From: Nocardioides sp. CFH 31398
GTDB lineage: Bacteria > Actinomycetota > Actinomycetes > Propionibacteriales > Nocardioidaceae
Assembly: GCF_022436705.1 (NCBI RefSeq)
Contig: NZ_JAKUHT010000012.1
Coordinates: 124,001-188,000 of the forward strand
Direction of reading: 5' to 3'
Length of the DNA stretch: 64,000 nt
This document shows positions 15,439-25,602 of the stretch, in pieces; the stretch's first letter is position 1, and each line of letters begins with the position of its first letter. Under the pieces are notes generated by a model, which had not been told where the DNA came from, did not search any database, and was given only the letters and a program-made list of their open reading frames with translations. The position numbers were made by a program, and so were the translations under genes.

Positions 15439-16838
15439 GGACCCGCCGGGGAGGCGAGGGCCTGCGCACCCCCTCCCTGCGGCGCCGGGTCGTCGCGGTC
15501 GTGCTCCTGGCGCTCGCCGTGCTCCTCGTCGTCCTCGTCGTCGCGACCGACCAGGCGCTCTCCGCCCGCCTCGAGTCGCAGCTGCGTGACCGCCTGGTCG
15601 ACCGCGCGGGCTTCGCCGCCGTCCTCGCCGAGGACTACGAGGACGAGGAGCTCGCCCGACGGCTCGAGGGCAACGGCATCTCCGTGGTCGTCACCGACGA
15701 CGACGGCGAGACCTACACCGCGGGACCGGAGGTGCCGGAGGGCGACAGCAGCGGACCCGGGCCCGGCGGCCCCGGGCCGCGCGGACCGTACGGCCCACCC
15801 GGGGGAGAGCCCCTCGACCCCGGGGACGTCGTCACCCGCGGCGACGTGCTGGCCGTGAGCGTCGACCTGGACGGCGACGGGACCGCGACCCTGACCGCGG
15901 ACGCGTCGTCGGTGTCCGCCACGGTCACGCAGGTCCGGGTGGTGCTGGTCGCGACGGCGCTCCTGGTCCTGCTCCTGGCCGCGCTCGCCGTCCCCCTCGT
16001 GGTCGCGCGGGCGCTGCGCCCGCTCGACCGGATCACCGAGGTCGCACGCTCGATCACCCGCGGCGACCGGGGCCGCCGCCTCGACCCGACGACGCCGACG
16101 TCGGAGCTGGGCCGCACGGCCACCGCGTTCGACGAGATGCTCGACGAGGTCGTCGGCGCCGAGCAGCGGGCCGTGGCCTCGGAGCAGCGGCTGCGCACGT
16201 TCCTCTCGGACGCCGCGCACGACCTGCGGACCCCGATCACGGGGGTGCAGGCGGCGGCCGAGCACGTGCTGCGCGACGACCCTCCCCGCGACGAGCGCGA
16301 GCGGGTCCTGACCACCCTGATCCGGGAGTCCAGGCGGGCCGGCCGCCTCGTCGACGACATGCTGCTGATCACCACCATCGACGCGGGTCTGAGCCTGCGC
16401 CGCGAGCCCGTCGACCTGCTCGCCCTGGCCCGCGACGTCGTCGCCGCCCGGGAGCTGTCCCACCCCGGTCTCGACCTGCGCGCCGAGGGGGAGCCGGTGG
16501 TCGTCACCGGCGACCGCGACCGGCTGGCCCGCGCCCTCGGCAACCTCGTCGACAACGCCCTTGGGGTCGCCCGGGACGCGGTGGTGGTGCGGGTCCGCTC
16601 CGGCGCCGGCCGAGCGGGTCTCGACGTGGTCGACGACGGCCCCGGGGTCCCGCCCGCCGAGCGGGAGCGGATCTTCGACCGCATGGTCCGCCTCGACGCC
16701 GCCCGCCGCAGCGGCGGCGCCGGGCTCGGCCTGCCCATCGCCCGGGGCATCGCCCGCGCGCACGGCGGGGACGTGACGTGCAGCGAGGCCCCCGGTGGCC
16801 CGGGCGCGCAGTTCTCCCTGGTGCTGCCCGTGGCCTGA
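15435..16838 (+). CDS. Two-component sensor histidine kinase with Gly/Pro-rich sensor insert
   Basis: 467 residues. Membrane segment 1 is at about 17-37 and segment 2 at about 168-191. Between them is a 130-residue extracytoplasmic sensor domain that contains a Gly/Pro-rich insert at 107-125 (GPGPGGPGPRGPYGPPGGE). HAMP follows at about 192-245. The H-box is SDAAHDLRTPI with phospho-acceptor His262, and the ATPase has N (NLVDNALG), G1 (DDGPGVP) and G2 (GGAGLGLPIA) boxes. The ATG overlaps the regulator's stop by 4 bp. The ligand is unknown. The Gly/Pro-rich insert matches in character the extracytoplasmic tract of the protein encoded at 13732-14328, which suggests that the two interact or share a cell-wall environment. 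Confidence 0.94.
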   Translation: MRTRRGGEGLRTPSLRRRVVAVVLLALAVLLVVLVVATDQALSARLESQLRDRLVDRAGFAAVLAEDYEDEELARRLEGNGISVVVTDDDGETYTAGPEVPEGDSSGPGPGGPGPRGPYGPPGGEPLDPGDVVTRGDVLAVSVDLDGDGTATLTADASSVSATVTQVRVVLVATALLVLLLAALAVPLVVARALRPLDRITEVARSITRGDRGRRLDPTTPTSELGRTATAFDEMLDEVVGAEQRAVASEQRLRTFLSDAAHDLRTPITGVQAAAEHVLRDDPPRDERERVLTTLIRESRRAGRLVDDMLLITTIDAGLSLRREPVDLLALARDVVAARELSHPGLDLRAEGEPVVVTGDRDRLARALGNLVDNALGVARDAVVVRVRSGAGRAGLDVVDDGPGVPPAERERIFDRMVRLDAARRSGGAGLGLPIARGIARAHGGDVTCSEAPGGPGAQFSLVLPVA

Positions 16839-16856
16839 GCGGAACCGACGCGGCGG

Positions 16857-17513
16857 TCAGGGTGCCGGACGCAGGACCACCAGGCCACCGAGCCCGAGCA
16901 GGACGCCGCCCGTCGTGGCCTCGGCCCGCCGCGCGACGACCGGGGAGGACAGGACCCGACCCAGTCGGCCCAGGACGGTGAGGACCCCGACGTACCAGCA
17001 CAGGCACAACAGCCAGAACGCAGCGGCCAGCACGAGGTGCGACGTCGTCGGCGGCAGCGCCGTCACCTCGAACTGCGGGAACAGGGCGAGGTAGAAGGCG
17101 GCCGCCTTTGGGTTCAGGACGTTGCACAGCAGGCCCTGGCGAAACGCGGCGCGCCGCGCCAGGTTCCGGCTGGCATGCCCGGGCCACGACGCCTCGCTGG
17201 CACCTGGTCCGGCCGTGCCGCCCCGGAGCCGGGCCCACGCGAGGAGGGCACGGGAGCCGAGGTACATCAGGTAGAGGCCGCCGACGATCCGCAGGACCTC
17301 GAAGACCGTTCCCGAGGCGAGCAGCACGGCGGTCAGGCCGAGGGCGGCGGCGGCGCACAGCACGGCGTTGCCGGTCATGATGCCCGCGACCGTGGCCGCG
17401 GCAACCGCTCGTCCGCCGGTGGCCGCGTTCTTGAGCAGCAGCATCATGTCCGGCCCGGGCAGCAGGATGACCGCGACGGAGGCGACGAGGAAGGCGACGA
17501 GGGTGCCGGTCAT
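16857..17513 (-). CDS. LysE/RhtB-family amino-acid exporter
   Basis: 218 residues and about six membrane helices. The N-terminal VAFLVASVAVILLPGPDMMLLLKNA contains the LysE-family PGPD motif, followed by the Gly-rich AGIMTGNAVLCAAAALGL and later LRIVGGLYLMYLGSRAL. The family exports amino acids or homoserine-lactone-like compounds. The ATG at 17513 gives a normal N-terminus; longer in-frame starts would run into the tRNA-Arg region. It converges on the histidine kinase with 18 bp between stops. No dedicated LysG regulator is adjacent. Substrate unknown. Confidence 0.9.
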   Translation of the reverse strand: MTGTLVAFLVASVAVILLPGPDMMLLLKNAATGGRAVAAATVAGIMTGNAVLCAAAALGLTAVLLASGTVFEVLRIVGGLYLMYLGSRALLAWARLRGGTAGPGASEASWPGHASRNLARRAAFRQGLLCNVLNPKAAAFYLALFPQFEVTALPPTTSHLVLAAAFWLLCLCWYVGVLTVLGRLGRVLSSPVVARRAEATTGGVLLGLGGLVVLRPAP

Positions 17514-17554
17514 GACGGGATCGTCGTGCACCCCCGCCAGCCCGGCAACCACGG

Positions 17555-17628
17555 CGCCCCCGACAGGACTCGAACCTGTGACCGGCGGATTAGAAGGCCG
17601 CTGCTCTATCCAGCTGAGCTACGGAGGC
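17555..17628 (-). tRNA. tRNA-Arg (anticodon TCT)
   Basis: 74-nt cloverleaf. The acceptor is GCCTCCG/CGGGGGC (one T-G pair), the D stem GCTC/GAGC and the T stem ACAGG/CCTGT. The anticodon loop CTTCTAA gives TCT. The anticodon stem GCGGC/TCCGC has a C-T mismatch next to the loop, so only four pairs form. The discriminator is G. Confidence 0.94.
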
Positions 17629-17747
17629 AGTGCGCCCAGTATGGCGGGCGTCGGCGGGTCGGCCGGATCCACGGGGTGGGCGGTGCCGACGTCCCCGCTC
17701 ACCCCGGGAGACCGCCCAGAGTGTGGCCCGCCACCCAAGCCGGCGAC

Positions 17748-19214
17748 TCACCCCCGGTGGGAGGCCATCCACTCGACGATCTCGTCGGGGTCGCGGGGGA
17801 GGGCGGCGGAGAGGTTCTCGCTGCCGTCGGCGGTGACGAGGATGTCGTCCTCGATCCGGATGCCGATGCCGCGCAGCTCCTCGGGGACGAGCAGGTCGTC
17901 GGGCTGGAAGTACAGCCCCGGCTCGACCGTGAGGCACATGCCCTCGGCGAGGTCGCCACGCGGATAGACGTCGAGCGACGCGTTCGCGCAGTCGTGGACG
18001 TCCATGCCGAGCATGTGGCTCGTGCCGTGCAGGGTCCAGCGGGCGTAGACCTTGCTCGCGGGGTCCAAGGCCTCCTCGGCGGACACGGGGAGCAGGCCGA
18101 GGTCCTCCAGGCCGTGGGCGAGGACCTCCATGGCCGCGTGGTGGGCGGCGAGGAACGCCGCACCGGGCCGGACGGCCTCGATCCCGGCGGTCTGGGCGGC
18201 GAGGACCAGGGAGTAGAGGTCGCGCTGCACCGTCGTCCAGGTCCCGCTGACCGGGAGGGTGCGGGTGACGTCGGCGGTGTACAGGTTGTGGCCCTCGACG
18301 CCCATGTCGAGCAGGATCAGCTCGCCCGGGACGACGGCGCCGGAGTTCTCGATCCAGTGCAGCGTGGTGGCGTGGGCGCCGTTGCCGACGATCGCGTCGT
18401 ACCCCAGGTCGTTGCCCATCGCCCGGGCCCGGCGGAAGAAGGTGCCCTCGATCCACCGCTCGCCGTGCTCGAGCACCCGGTCCCACTCGCGGACGGAGTC
18501 CTCGAAGCCGAGCGTGGTGATGTCGCAGGCCTCCCGCAGCTCGCCGACCTCCCACTCGTCCTTGACCAGCCGCATCTCCGACAGCACGCGGGCGAGCTCG
18601 CCGTCGCGGCCCTCGTCGCCGGCGAGGGTCGCGTCGACGCGGGCGTCGACCCCGCGGTGCACGCGGGTCTTCGCGGACGTCGCCAGGGCACCCTCGAGGT
18701 CGTTGACGTGGCGGACCTCGAGACCCAGCGAGTCCGACATCTCCTTCAGCGACGGGCGGCGGCCGGCCCACAGGTCGCCGTACTGGCGGTCGCGGAAAAA
18801 CTCGTCGGTCTCGCGGTCGGAGCCGGGGCGGGCGTAGAGCACGGCCTCGCCGTCCTCGACGACGAGGGCGGCGTCCGAGGTCTGGTTGCCCGACAGCCAC
18901 GTGTGGGCGGTGTCGGGGCGGAACCGGTAGTCGGTGTCGTTGCTGCGGACCTTGAAGGTGCCCGCGGGGACGACGAGCCGCTCCCCGGGGAACGCCTCCG
19001 CCAGCGCCGTACGGCGCCGCGCGGCCCAGTCCGCCACCGGGTGCGGGGGCAGCTCGGTCTCCCGGGTGCCCCAGCCGGTGCGCATGAAGGCGGCGTACGC
19101 CTCGGGCACGGCCGGGTCGTGGGACTCGGTGCGCAGCTCCTCGCCGACCTGGTCGGTCTCCGCGCCCGCGTCCGTGCGCTGGCTGTCCTCGGTGCTCTGC
19201 TGGGCGTCGCTCAC
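17748..19214 (-). CDS. Aminopeptidase P family metallopeptidase
   Basis: 488 residues. It releases N-terminal residues preceding proline. After an N-terminal creatinase-like domain (about 40-240), the pita-bread catalytic domain supplies the dinuclear metal ligands. These are the two Asp of LLDMGVEGHNLYTADVTRT, the His of LHGTSHMLGMDVHD, the Glu of LTVEPGLYF and the Glu of IRIEDDILV. The first 40 residues are acidic and variable. The GTG at 19214 is favoured because a TAGTGT -10 (19223-19228, minus strand) ends 8 nt upstream, and a further GTG at 19226 would fall inside that hexamer. Divergent from the first dynamin-like GTPase. Confidence 0.93.
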   Translation of the reverse strand: MSDAQQSTEDSQRTDAGAETDQVGEELRTESHDPAVPEAYAAFMRTGWGTRETELPPHPVADWAARRRTALAEAFPGERLVVPAGTFKVRSNDTDYRFRPDTAHTWLSGNQTSDAALVVEDGEAVLYARPGSDRETDEFFRDRQYGDLWAGRRPSLKEMSDSLGLEVRHVNDLEGALATSAKTRVHRGVDARVDATLAGDEGRDGELARVLSEMRLVKDEWEVGELREACDITTLGFEDSVREWDRVLEHGERWIEGTFFRRARAMGNDLGYDAIVGNGAHATTLHWIENSGAVVPGELILLDMGVEGHNLYTADVTRTLPVSGTWTTVQRDLYSLVLAAQTAGIEAVRPGAAFLAAHHAAMEVLAHGLEDLGLLPVSAEEALDPASKVYARWTLHGTSHMLGMDVHDCANASLDVYPRGDLAEGMCLTVEPGLYFQPDDLLVPEELRGIGIRIEDDILVTADGSENLSAALPRDPDEIVEWMASHRG

Positions 19215-19282
19215 GCCCACCCACACTACGCCGCACCGCGCCCGTCCTGCCCGGCGTGAGGTGTGACAGGAGTGGCCTCCGT

Positions 19283-19288
19283 TACGCT
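19283..19288 (+). promoter_or_regulatory. -10 element of the first dynamin-like GTPase
   Basis: TACGCT ends 6 nt before the ATG at 19295; leaderless geometry. Confidence 0.45.
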
Positions 19289-19294
19289 GCGCCC

Positions 19295-21103
19295 ATGGTG
19301 AGCCCAGGTGGAGCCGAGCCGCCGTCGGCCCCCTCGGGCACCGGCGCCGCGGGGTCCGACGCGGGCAGCCGCGTGGGCGGGACCCGCATGCTCACCGCCC
19401 TGGTGCGTCTGCACGGCGTCGTCGGCGACCTCGCCCTCCCGCTCGAGGTGGACGACGCCCCGGCCGCCCGCGACGACCGCGTCGAGCTGGTGTCCCAGCT
19501 CGAGGACTACCTCATCCCGCGGGTCACCACGATGGAGGGCCCGCTGCTCGCCGTCGTCGGCGGCTCCACCGGCGCCGGCAAGTCCACCCTCGTGAGCTCG
19601 CTCGTGGGCGCCCCGGTGACGCAGTCGGGCGTCCTGCGCCCGACGACACGCTCGCCCGTGCTGGTCCACCACCCCGACGACTCCGGGTGGTTCGACCAGG
19701 ACCGCCTGCTGCCCGAGCTCACCCGCGTCGACCGGCCCACGAACGACCCGGAGGCCATCCAGCTCGTCGTCAGCGACGCGGTCCCCGCCGGGATCGCCGT
19801 CCTCGACGCGCCGGACGTCGACTCGGTCGAGGCCGCCAACCGCAACCTCGCCGCGGAGCTGCTGGCCGCCGGCGACCTGTGGGTCTTCGTCACCTCCGCG
19901 GCCCGCTACTCCGACCAGGTGCCGTGGGAGCTCCTGCGCCGGGCGGCCGAGCGGGCGACGTCCGTCGCGATCGTGCTCGACCGGACCTCCGCGGAGGACG
20001 CCGGCACCGTCGCGACCCACCTCGCGCGGATGCTCGCGAGCCGCGGCCTCAAGGACTGCCCGCTGTTCACCGTCCCCGAGTCGCAGCTCGACGAGCAGGG
20101 TCTGCTGCCCGAGCGCGCCGTGCGGGGCATCCGGGACTGGATGCAGGCCCTCGCCGACGACACCGACGCCCGCGCCGCCGTCGCCGCCCGCACCGTCGGC
20201 GGCGCCATCCGCACGCTCGGCGCCCGCTCCCACGCCCTGGCCGGTGCCTACGAGCGGCAGCTGGCCGCCGCGACCGAGCTGCGCGAGGAGGCGCAGGCGG
20301 CGTACGCCGCGGGCGTCGTCGCCGCCCGGGAGGCCACCGCCGACGGCACCATGCTGCGGGGCGAGGTGCTCGCGCAGTGGCAGGAGCTGGTGGGCACCGG
20401 GGACCTGATCCGCTCCTTCGAGGACCGCGTCGGGCGCCTGCGCGAGCGGGTCGTGAACGCGGTCCGTGGACGGCCCCAGTCCGCCGAGCGCGTCACCACC
20501 GCCATCGAGGTCGGGCTGGTCGCCGTCCTGGTCGAGCACGCGGAGAGGGCCGCGCAGCAGGCGGTCGCCGCGTGGCGCGGCCACGGCGCGGGCACGCGCC
20601 TCGTGGAGTCGACCCCGGCCGACCTGGGCCGGGCCACGCCCGACGTCCGCTCCCGCGCCGGCCGGCTCGCCGCCGAGTGGCGCGACGGCCTGGGCCGCAT
20701 GATCAAGGCGGAGGTCTCCGACACCCGCGCCACCGCCCGCTACCTGGAGCTCGGGGCCGACGGACTGACGGCGGCGCTGATGATCGTCGTCCTCAGCCAG
20801 TCGCAGGGCACCCTCAGCGTGGCCCCGGGGGAGGCCGGCAGCAGCGCCCGCCTCGGGGAGCGGCTGCTCGCCGCGGTGTTCGGCGAGCAGGCCGTCCGGT
20901 CCCTGGCGTCACGCGCCCGCTCCGACCTCGACCGTCGCGTGGCCTCGTTGCTGGCCGCCGAGGGAGCCCGCCACCTCGAGGTCCTGGACGCCCTCCGGCT
21001 CGACCCGGGGCTGCCCGAGCGGGTCCGCGAGGCGGCACGCCGGGTGGACGACGTGCGCTTCCGTTCTTCCCGTCCTGCCGTCGACGACGCAGGCACACCC
21101 TAG
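19295..21103 (+). CDS. Dynamin-like GTPase, first of a tandem pair
   Basis: 602 residues. The G domain (about 80-300) has a P-loop GGSTGAGKST at 89-98, a conserved Thr in RPTTRSP as the switch I candidate and VLDAPDVDS as G3. A long Ala/Glu/Arg-rich helical region follows, consistent with a dynamin-type stalk. One hydrophobic segment (LTAALMIVVLS) near residue 490 could insert in the membrane. Paired bacterial dynamins remodel membranes; in Streptomyces two adjacent dynamin-like proteins support sporulation septation, and mycobacterial IniA/IniC are related. The second member follows after 97 bp. The stop TAG is part of a TAGGCT hexamer that could be the promoter of the second gene. Confidence 0.87.
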   Translation: MVSPGGAEPPSAPSGTGAAGSDAGSRVGGTRMLTALVRLHGVVGDLALPLEVDDAPAARDDRVELVSQLEDYLIPRVTTMEGPLLAVVGGSTGAGKSTLVSSLVGAPVTQSGVLRPTTRSPVLVHHPDDSGWFDQDRLLPELTRVDRPTNDPEAIQLVVSDAVPAGIAVLDAPDVDSVEAANRNLAAELLAAGDLWVFVTSAARYSDQVPWELLRRAAERATSVAIVLDRTSAEDAGTVATHLARMLASRGLKDCPLFTVPESQLDEQGLLPERAVRGIRDWMQALADDTDARAAVAARTVGGAIRTLGARSHALAGAYERQLAAATELREEAQAAYAAGVVAAREATADGTMLRGEVLAQWQELVGTGDLIRSFEDRVGRLRERVVNAVRGRPQSAERVTTAIEVGLVAVLVEHAERAAQQAVAAWRGHGAGTRLVESTPADLGRATPDVRSRAGRLAAEWRDGLGRMIKAEVSDTRATARYLELGADGLTAALMIVVLSQSQGTLSVAPGEAGSSARLGERLLAAVFGEQAVRSLASRARSDLDRRVASLLAAEGARHLEVLDALRLDPGLPERVREAARRVDDVRFRSSRPAVDDAGTP

Positions 21104-21106
21104 GCT
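21101..21106 (+). promoter_or_regulatory. -10 element overlapping the stop codon of the first GTPase gene
   Basis: TAGGCT shares its first three bases with the TAG stop. It would start a transcript near 21113 with a leader of about 88 nt, including a 6-bp hairpin GTCGGC/GCCGAC at 21116-21133. Confidence 0.4.
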
Positions 21107-21200
21107 GTGCCCAGGGTCGGCAACCGTGCCGACGCCTCCCGGACGCCTGGCACCGGCCCGTCCGGCAGCCACGACCGACGAGTGCCTGCGAGGAAGCCAC

Positions 21201-22865
21201 ATGACGTCCCTGCTCGAGGGGGCCCGACCGCGGCCCGGTGAGGAGCCGCCCCGCGGCTCGGGCACCGGCGACCGTGTCGAGGCGCTCGTCGCCGCCGTCG
21301 ACCTGGCGCGCGACCGCGTCGACGCCGACGCCGTCGAGCAGGCGGACGCCACCGCGGACCGCGCCGCGGGCCGGATGCGGCTCTCGCCCGACCACACCGT
21401 GGTCGCGATCGCCGGCGCCACCGGCTCCGGCAAGTCCTCCACGTTCAACGCCCTCACCGGGCTCGAGCTGGCCGCCACCGGCGTCCGTCGTCCCACCACC
21501 TCGTGGGCGGCCGCCTGCGTGTGGGGCTCGCGCGACGCCTCGGAGGTCCTCGACTGGCTCGGCATCCCGCCGCGGCACCAGACCAGCCGCGGCTCGATGC
21601 TCGACCCCAGCCGCGAGGACGCCGCGGACATGGACGGCGTCGTCCTGCTCGACCTGCCCGACCACGACTCCACCGAGGTGTCCCACCACCTCGAGGTCGA
21701 CCGCCTCGTGGAGAAGGCCGACCTGATGGTGTGGGTGCTCGACCCCCAGAAGTACGCCGACGCCGCCGTGCACGACCGCTACCTGCGGCCGCTGGCGGCG
21801 CACGCCGACTCGATCGTCGTCGTCCTGAACCACCTGGACGCCGTCCCCGAGGCCCGGCGCGACTCGATGCTCGAGGACGTCCGTCGGCTCCTGGTCGCCG
21901 ACGGCCTCGCCGAGGTGCCCCTCGTCGGGCTGTCCGCCCGGGAGGGCTGGGGCGTCGACGAGCTCCGCGCCCAGATCTCCCGTCGGGTCGCCGACAAGGC
22001 GCTGGCCCGCGGCCGGGTCGACGTCGACGTGCGCGCCGCCGCCGAGCGGCTGGCCTCCGCCGCCGGTGCCGCCGCCGGGACGCCGCAGCGCACGCTGTCC
22101 GAGGAGCGGCTCTCCGCGTTCGAGGACGCCCTCGGTGAGGCGGCCGGCCTCCCCGTCGTGACCCGGGCCGTCGAGGGCTCGGTCCGCCGCCGCGCCCGCC
22201 GCGCCACGGTGTGGCCCCTGCTGGCGTGGCTCCCGGGGCTGCGCCGCACCGACCACGTCGCGGCCAGCGGGCTCCAGCTCGGCGACGAGGCCGCCGGGCA
22301 GCAGCTCGGGGGCCGCTCCCACCTGCCGACGGTGGCGCCGGTCGAGCGTCCCCGCGTCGAGGCGGCGACCCGCGACCTCGCCGACGAGCACTCCGCCGGG
22401 CTGCCGCCGGCCTGGGCCGACGCCCTCCGCCGCGTCACCACCGAGCGCTCCGGCGACCTCGCCGACCGCATCGACGGCTCGCTCGCCGCCTCCGACCTCG
22501 GCGTCGCCCGGCTGCCCGCGTGGGTCCGCCTCGTGCAGGCGCTGCAGTGGCTGCTGCTCCTCGCCGCCCTCGCCGGAGGCGTGTGGTGGGGCCTCGCCGA
22601 GGCCGGCGTCGTGCGCGGGCTCGCCGTCGGACCGGTCGAGCTCGGCCTCGTCGTGCTCGTCGGCGGGCTCCTCGCCGGGCTGGTGCTCATGGTGGTGGCC
22701 TGGTCGTCGGTCGGGCGGACGGCACGGTTCCGGGCCGACGTCGCCGGACGGATGCTCCGCACGGCGGTCCACGACGCCGCCGACGAGCTCGTCGCGACCC
22801 CGCTGCGCTCCGAGCTGGCCGCCCACGCGCGCCTCTCGGCCGCCATCGACCGCGCCCGCGGCTGA
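21201..22865 (+). CDS. Dynamin-like GTPase, second of a tandem pair
   Basis: 554 residues from the ATG at 21201, which has a GCGAGGAAG ribosome binding site. The G domain has a P-loop GATGSGKSS at 72-80, VRRPTTSWAA as switch I, LDLPDHDST as G3 and VVLNHLD as G4 (NxxD type), so nucleotide specificity is clearer than in its partner. The C-terminal third has two adjacent membrane helices (LLLLAALAGGVWWGLA and LVVLVGGLLAGLVLMVVAW) and a short basic/Ala-rich end. Tandem, non-identical dynamins usually form a hetero-oligomer, here with membrane anchoring mainly from this subunit. Followed by ettA with its own promoter. Confidence 0.88.
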   Translation: MTSLLEGARPRPGEEPPRGSGTGDRVEALVAAVDLARDRVDADAVEQADATADRAAGRMRLSPDHTVVAIAGATGSGKSSTFNALTGLELAATGVRRPTTSWAAACVWGSRDASEVLDWLGIPPRHQTSRGSMLDPSREDAADMDGVVLLDLPDHDSTEVSHHLEVDRLVEKADLMVWVLDPQKYADAAVHDRYLRPLAAHADSIVVVLNHLDAVPEARRDSMLEDVRRLLVADGLAEVPLVGLSAREGWGVDELRAQISRRVADKALARGRVDVDVRAAAERLASAAGAAAGTPQRTLSEERLSAFEDALGEAAGLPVVTRAVEGSVRRRARRATVWPLLAWLPGLRRTDHVAASGLQLGDEAAGQQLGGRSHLPTVAPVERPRVEAATRDLADEHSAGLPPAWADALRRVTTERSGDLADRIDGSLAASDLGVARLPAWVRLVQALQWLLLLAALAGGVWWGLAEAGVVRGLAVGPVELGLVVLVGGLLAGLVLMVVAWSSVGRTARFRADVAGRMLRTAVHDAADELVATPLRSELAAHARLSAAIDRARG

Positions 22866-22900
22866 CGGGCACCGACCGGGGCGGCCCGGGCGCGCGCCAC

Positions 22901-22906
22901 TAGGGT
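22901..22906 (+). promoter_or_regulatory. -10 element of ettA
   Basis: TAGGGT, 7 nt before the ATG at 22914; leaderless geometry. Confidence 0.5.
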
Positions 22907-22913
22907 TGAGGCC

Positions 22914-24596
<1,683 letters not shown>

Positions 24597-24617
24597 CGCC
24601 TCCGCGCGCCCGCGCGT

Positions 24618-24655
24618 CGCGACCCCGGCCTGCCCTGCAGCAGGCCGGGGTCGCG
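24618..24655 (+). terminator. Hairpin after ettA
   Basis: 15-bp perfect stem, 24618-24632 with 24641-24655, loop of 8 nt. No T tract. It sits between ettA and the convergent DUF1097 gene and may end both. Confidence 0.7.
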
Positions 24656-24660
24656 CGCGC

Positions 24661-25350
24661 TCAGGCCTGCGCGGCCTCCCGGGAGGCGGGCTCCTCGGCC
24701 GGGGCGGCGGGGCTGACCAGCGCGGTGAGCCTCAGGGAGGCGAGGCCGAGCAGGCAGCCGCAGAGCAGGCTGACGGTGACGTTGACGAAGACCATCTCCA
24801 ACGGGGTCGAGATGACACCGCCGAAGGCGCCCGCCCCCGCGGTGAGCGGGTCGGCCAGCGCCTGCACGCTGTTGCCGACGCCGCCGCCGTCGGGCGCCCA
24901 CGTGTCCAGCCCCGTCGCGGTCCACCAGAAGAACACCGAGGCGAACGCGCCGAAGGTGGCGGGCACGTAGTGCCAGTCCCCGAGCGCGCTCATGAGGACC
25001 AGGATGATGGCGAAGACGGCGACCGCGAGCGCGATGCCCCAGAAGTCGGGCAGCGGGGCGATCGCCGACGAGGTGAGCATGGCGGCCAGGCCGGCCACCC
25101 CGCCCACCACGCTGGCCACGGTCACCTTCACGACCGCGGCGGTGTCGGCGCCCGCGGCGAAGATGAAGCCCCACGAGATGAAGGCGGCGGGGACCACGAG
25201 GTGGAAGTTGCTCGGCAGCGCGAGGCCGTTGCCGAGGTCGCCGTCGGTGACCCAGTGGAAGGTGAAGTTGAGGGCGATCTCGCACCACGCGAAGGCGAGG
25301 ACGCCGATGACGAGGGCGAGGGGGACGGAGGACTTGAGACGGGTGAGCAT
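24661..25350 (-). CDS. DUF1097 family membrane protein
   Basis: 229 residues and about six membrane helices. It resembles the E. coli YcdZ-type DUF1097 inner-membrane proteins, with an Ala/Val/Ile-rich body containing FISWGFIFAAG and SALGDWHYVPATFGAFASVFFW. It is about 60 residues longer than YcdZ, with an extra helix and an Ala/Glu tail. Function unknown. The ATG at 25350 was chosen because the longer frame upstream is Pro/Arg-rich and lacks a binding site. A CRP-like palindrome at 25489-25504 lies 139 bp upstream and may regulate it. Confidence 0.75.
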   Translation of the reverse strand: MLTRLKSSVPLALVIGVLAFAWCEIALNFTFHWVTDGDLGNGLALPSNFHLVVPAAFISWGFIFAAGADTAAVVKVTVASVVGGVAGLAAMLTSSAIAPLPDFWGIALAVAVFAIILVLMSALGDWHYVPATFGAFASVFFWWTATGLDTWAPDGGGVGNSVQALADPLTAGAGAFGGVISTPLEMVFVNVTVSLLCGCLLGLASLRLTALVSPAAPAEEPASREAAQA

Positions 25351-25488
25351 GACGGGACTCGTTTCTGACGCGCACCGGTGACCCGGTCGACGAGGGGCGT
25401 CTCCGGGGCGGTCCGGGCGTCGGGAGGGGCGGAGGGGGGCGGGAGCGCGTCCCGCATGGGGTGACCCGGGTCGGGTACCGCTCAGGGC

Positions 25489-25504
25489 TGTGACGGTGGT
25501 CACG
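25489..25504. promoter_or_regulatory. CRP/GlxR-like palindrome
   Basis: TGTGA-CGGTGG-TCACG matches the TGTGA-N6-TCACA consensus at nine of ten defined bases. It lies in the 252-bp gap between the DUF1097 gene and marR (25351-25602), which otherwise holds no gene that I can support. The likely target is the DUF1097 gene on the minus strand. Confidence 0.45.
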
Positions 25505-25602
25505 AACGCGACGACGGTAAGTCGTCCCGGCCCTCCTGCACCCGCCGTCCGCGTCTCAATCTGACACGGCGAGGGCCCGCCGCCGGCGGCGAGAAGCGGA
25601 CG

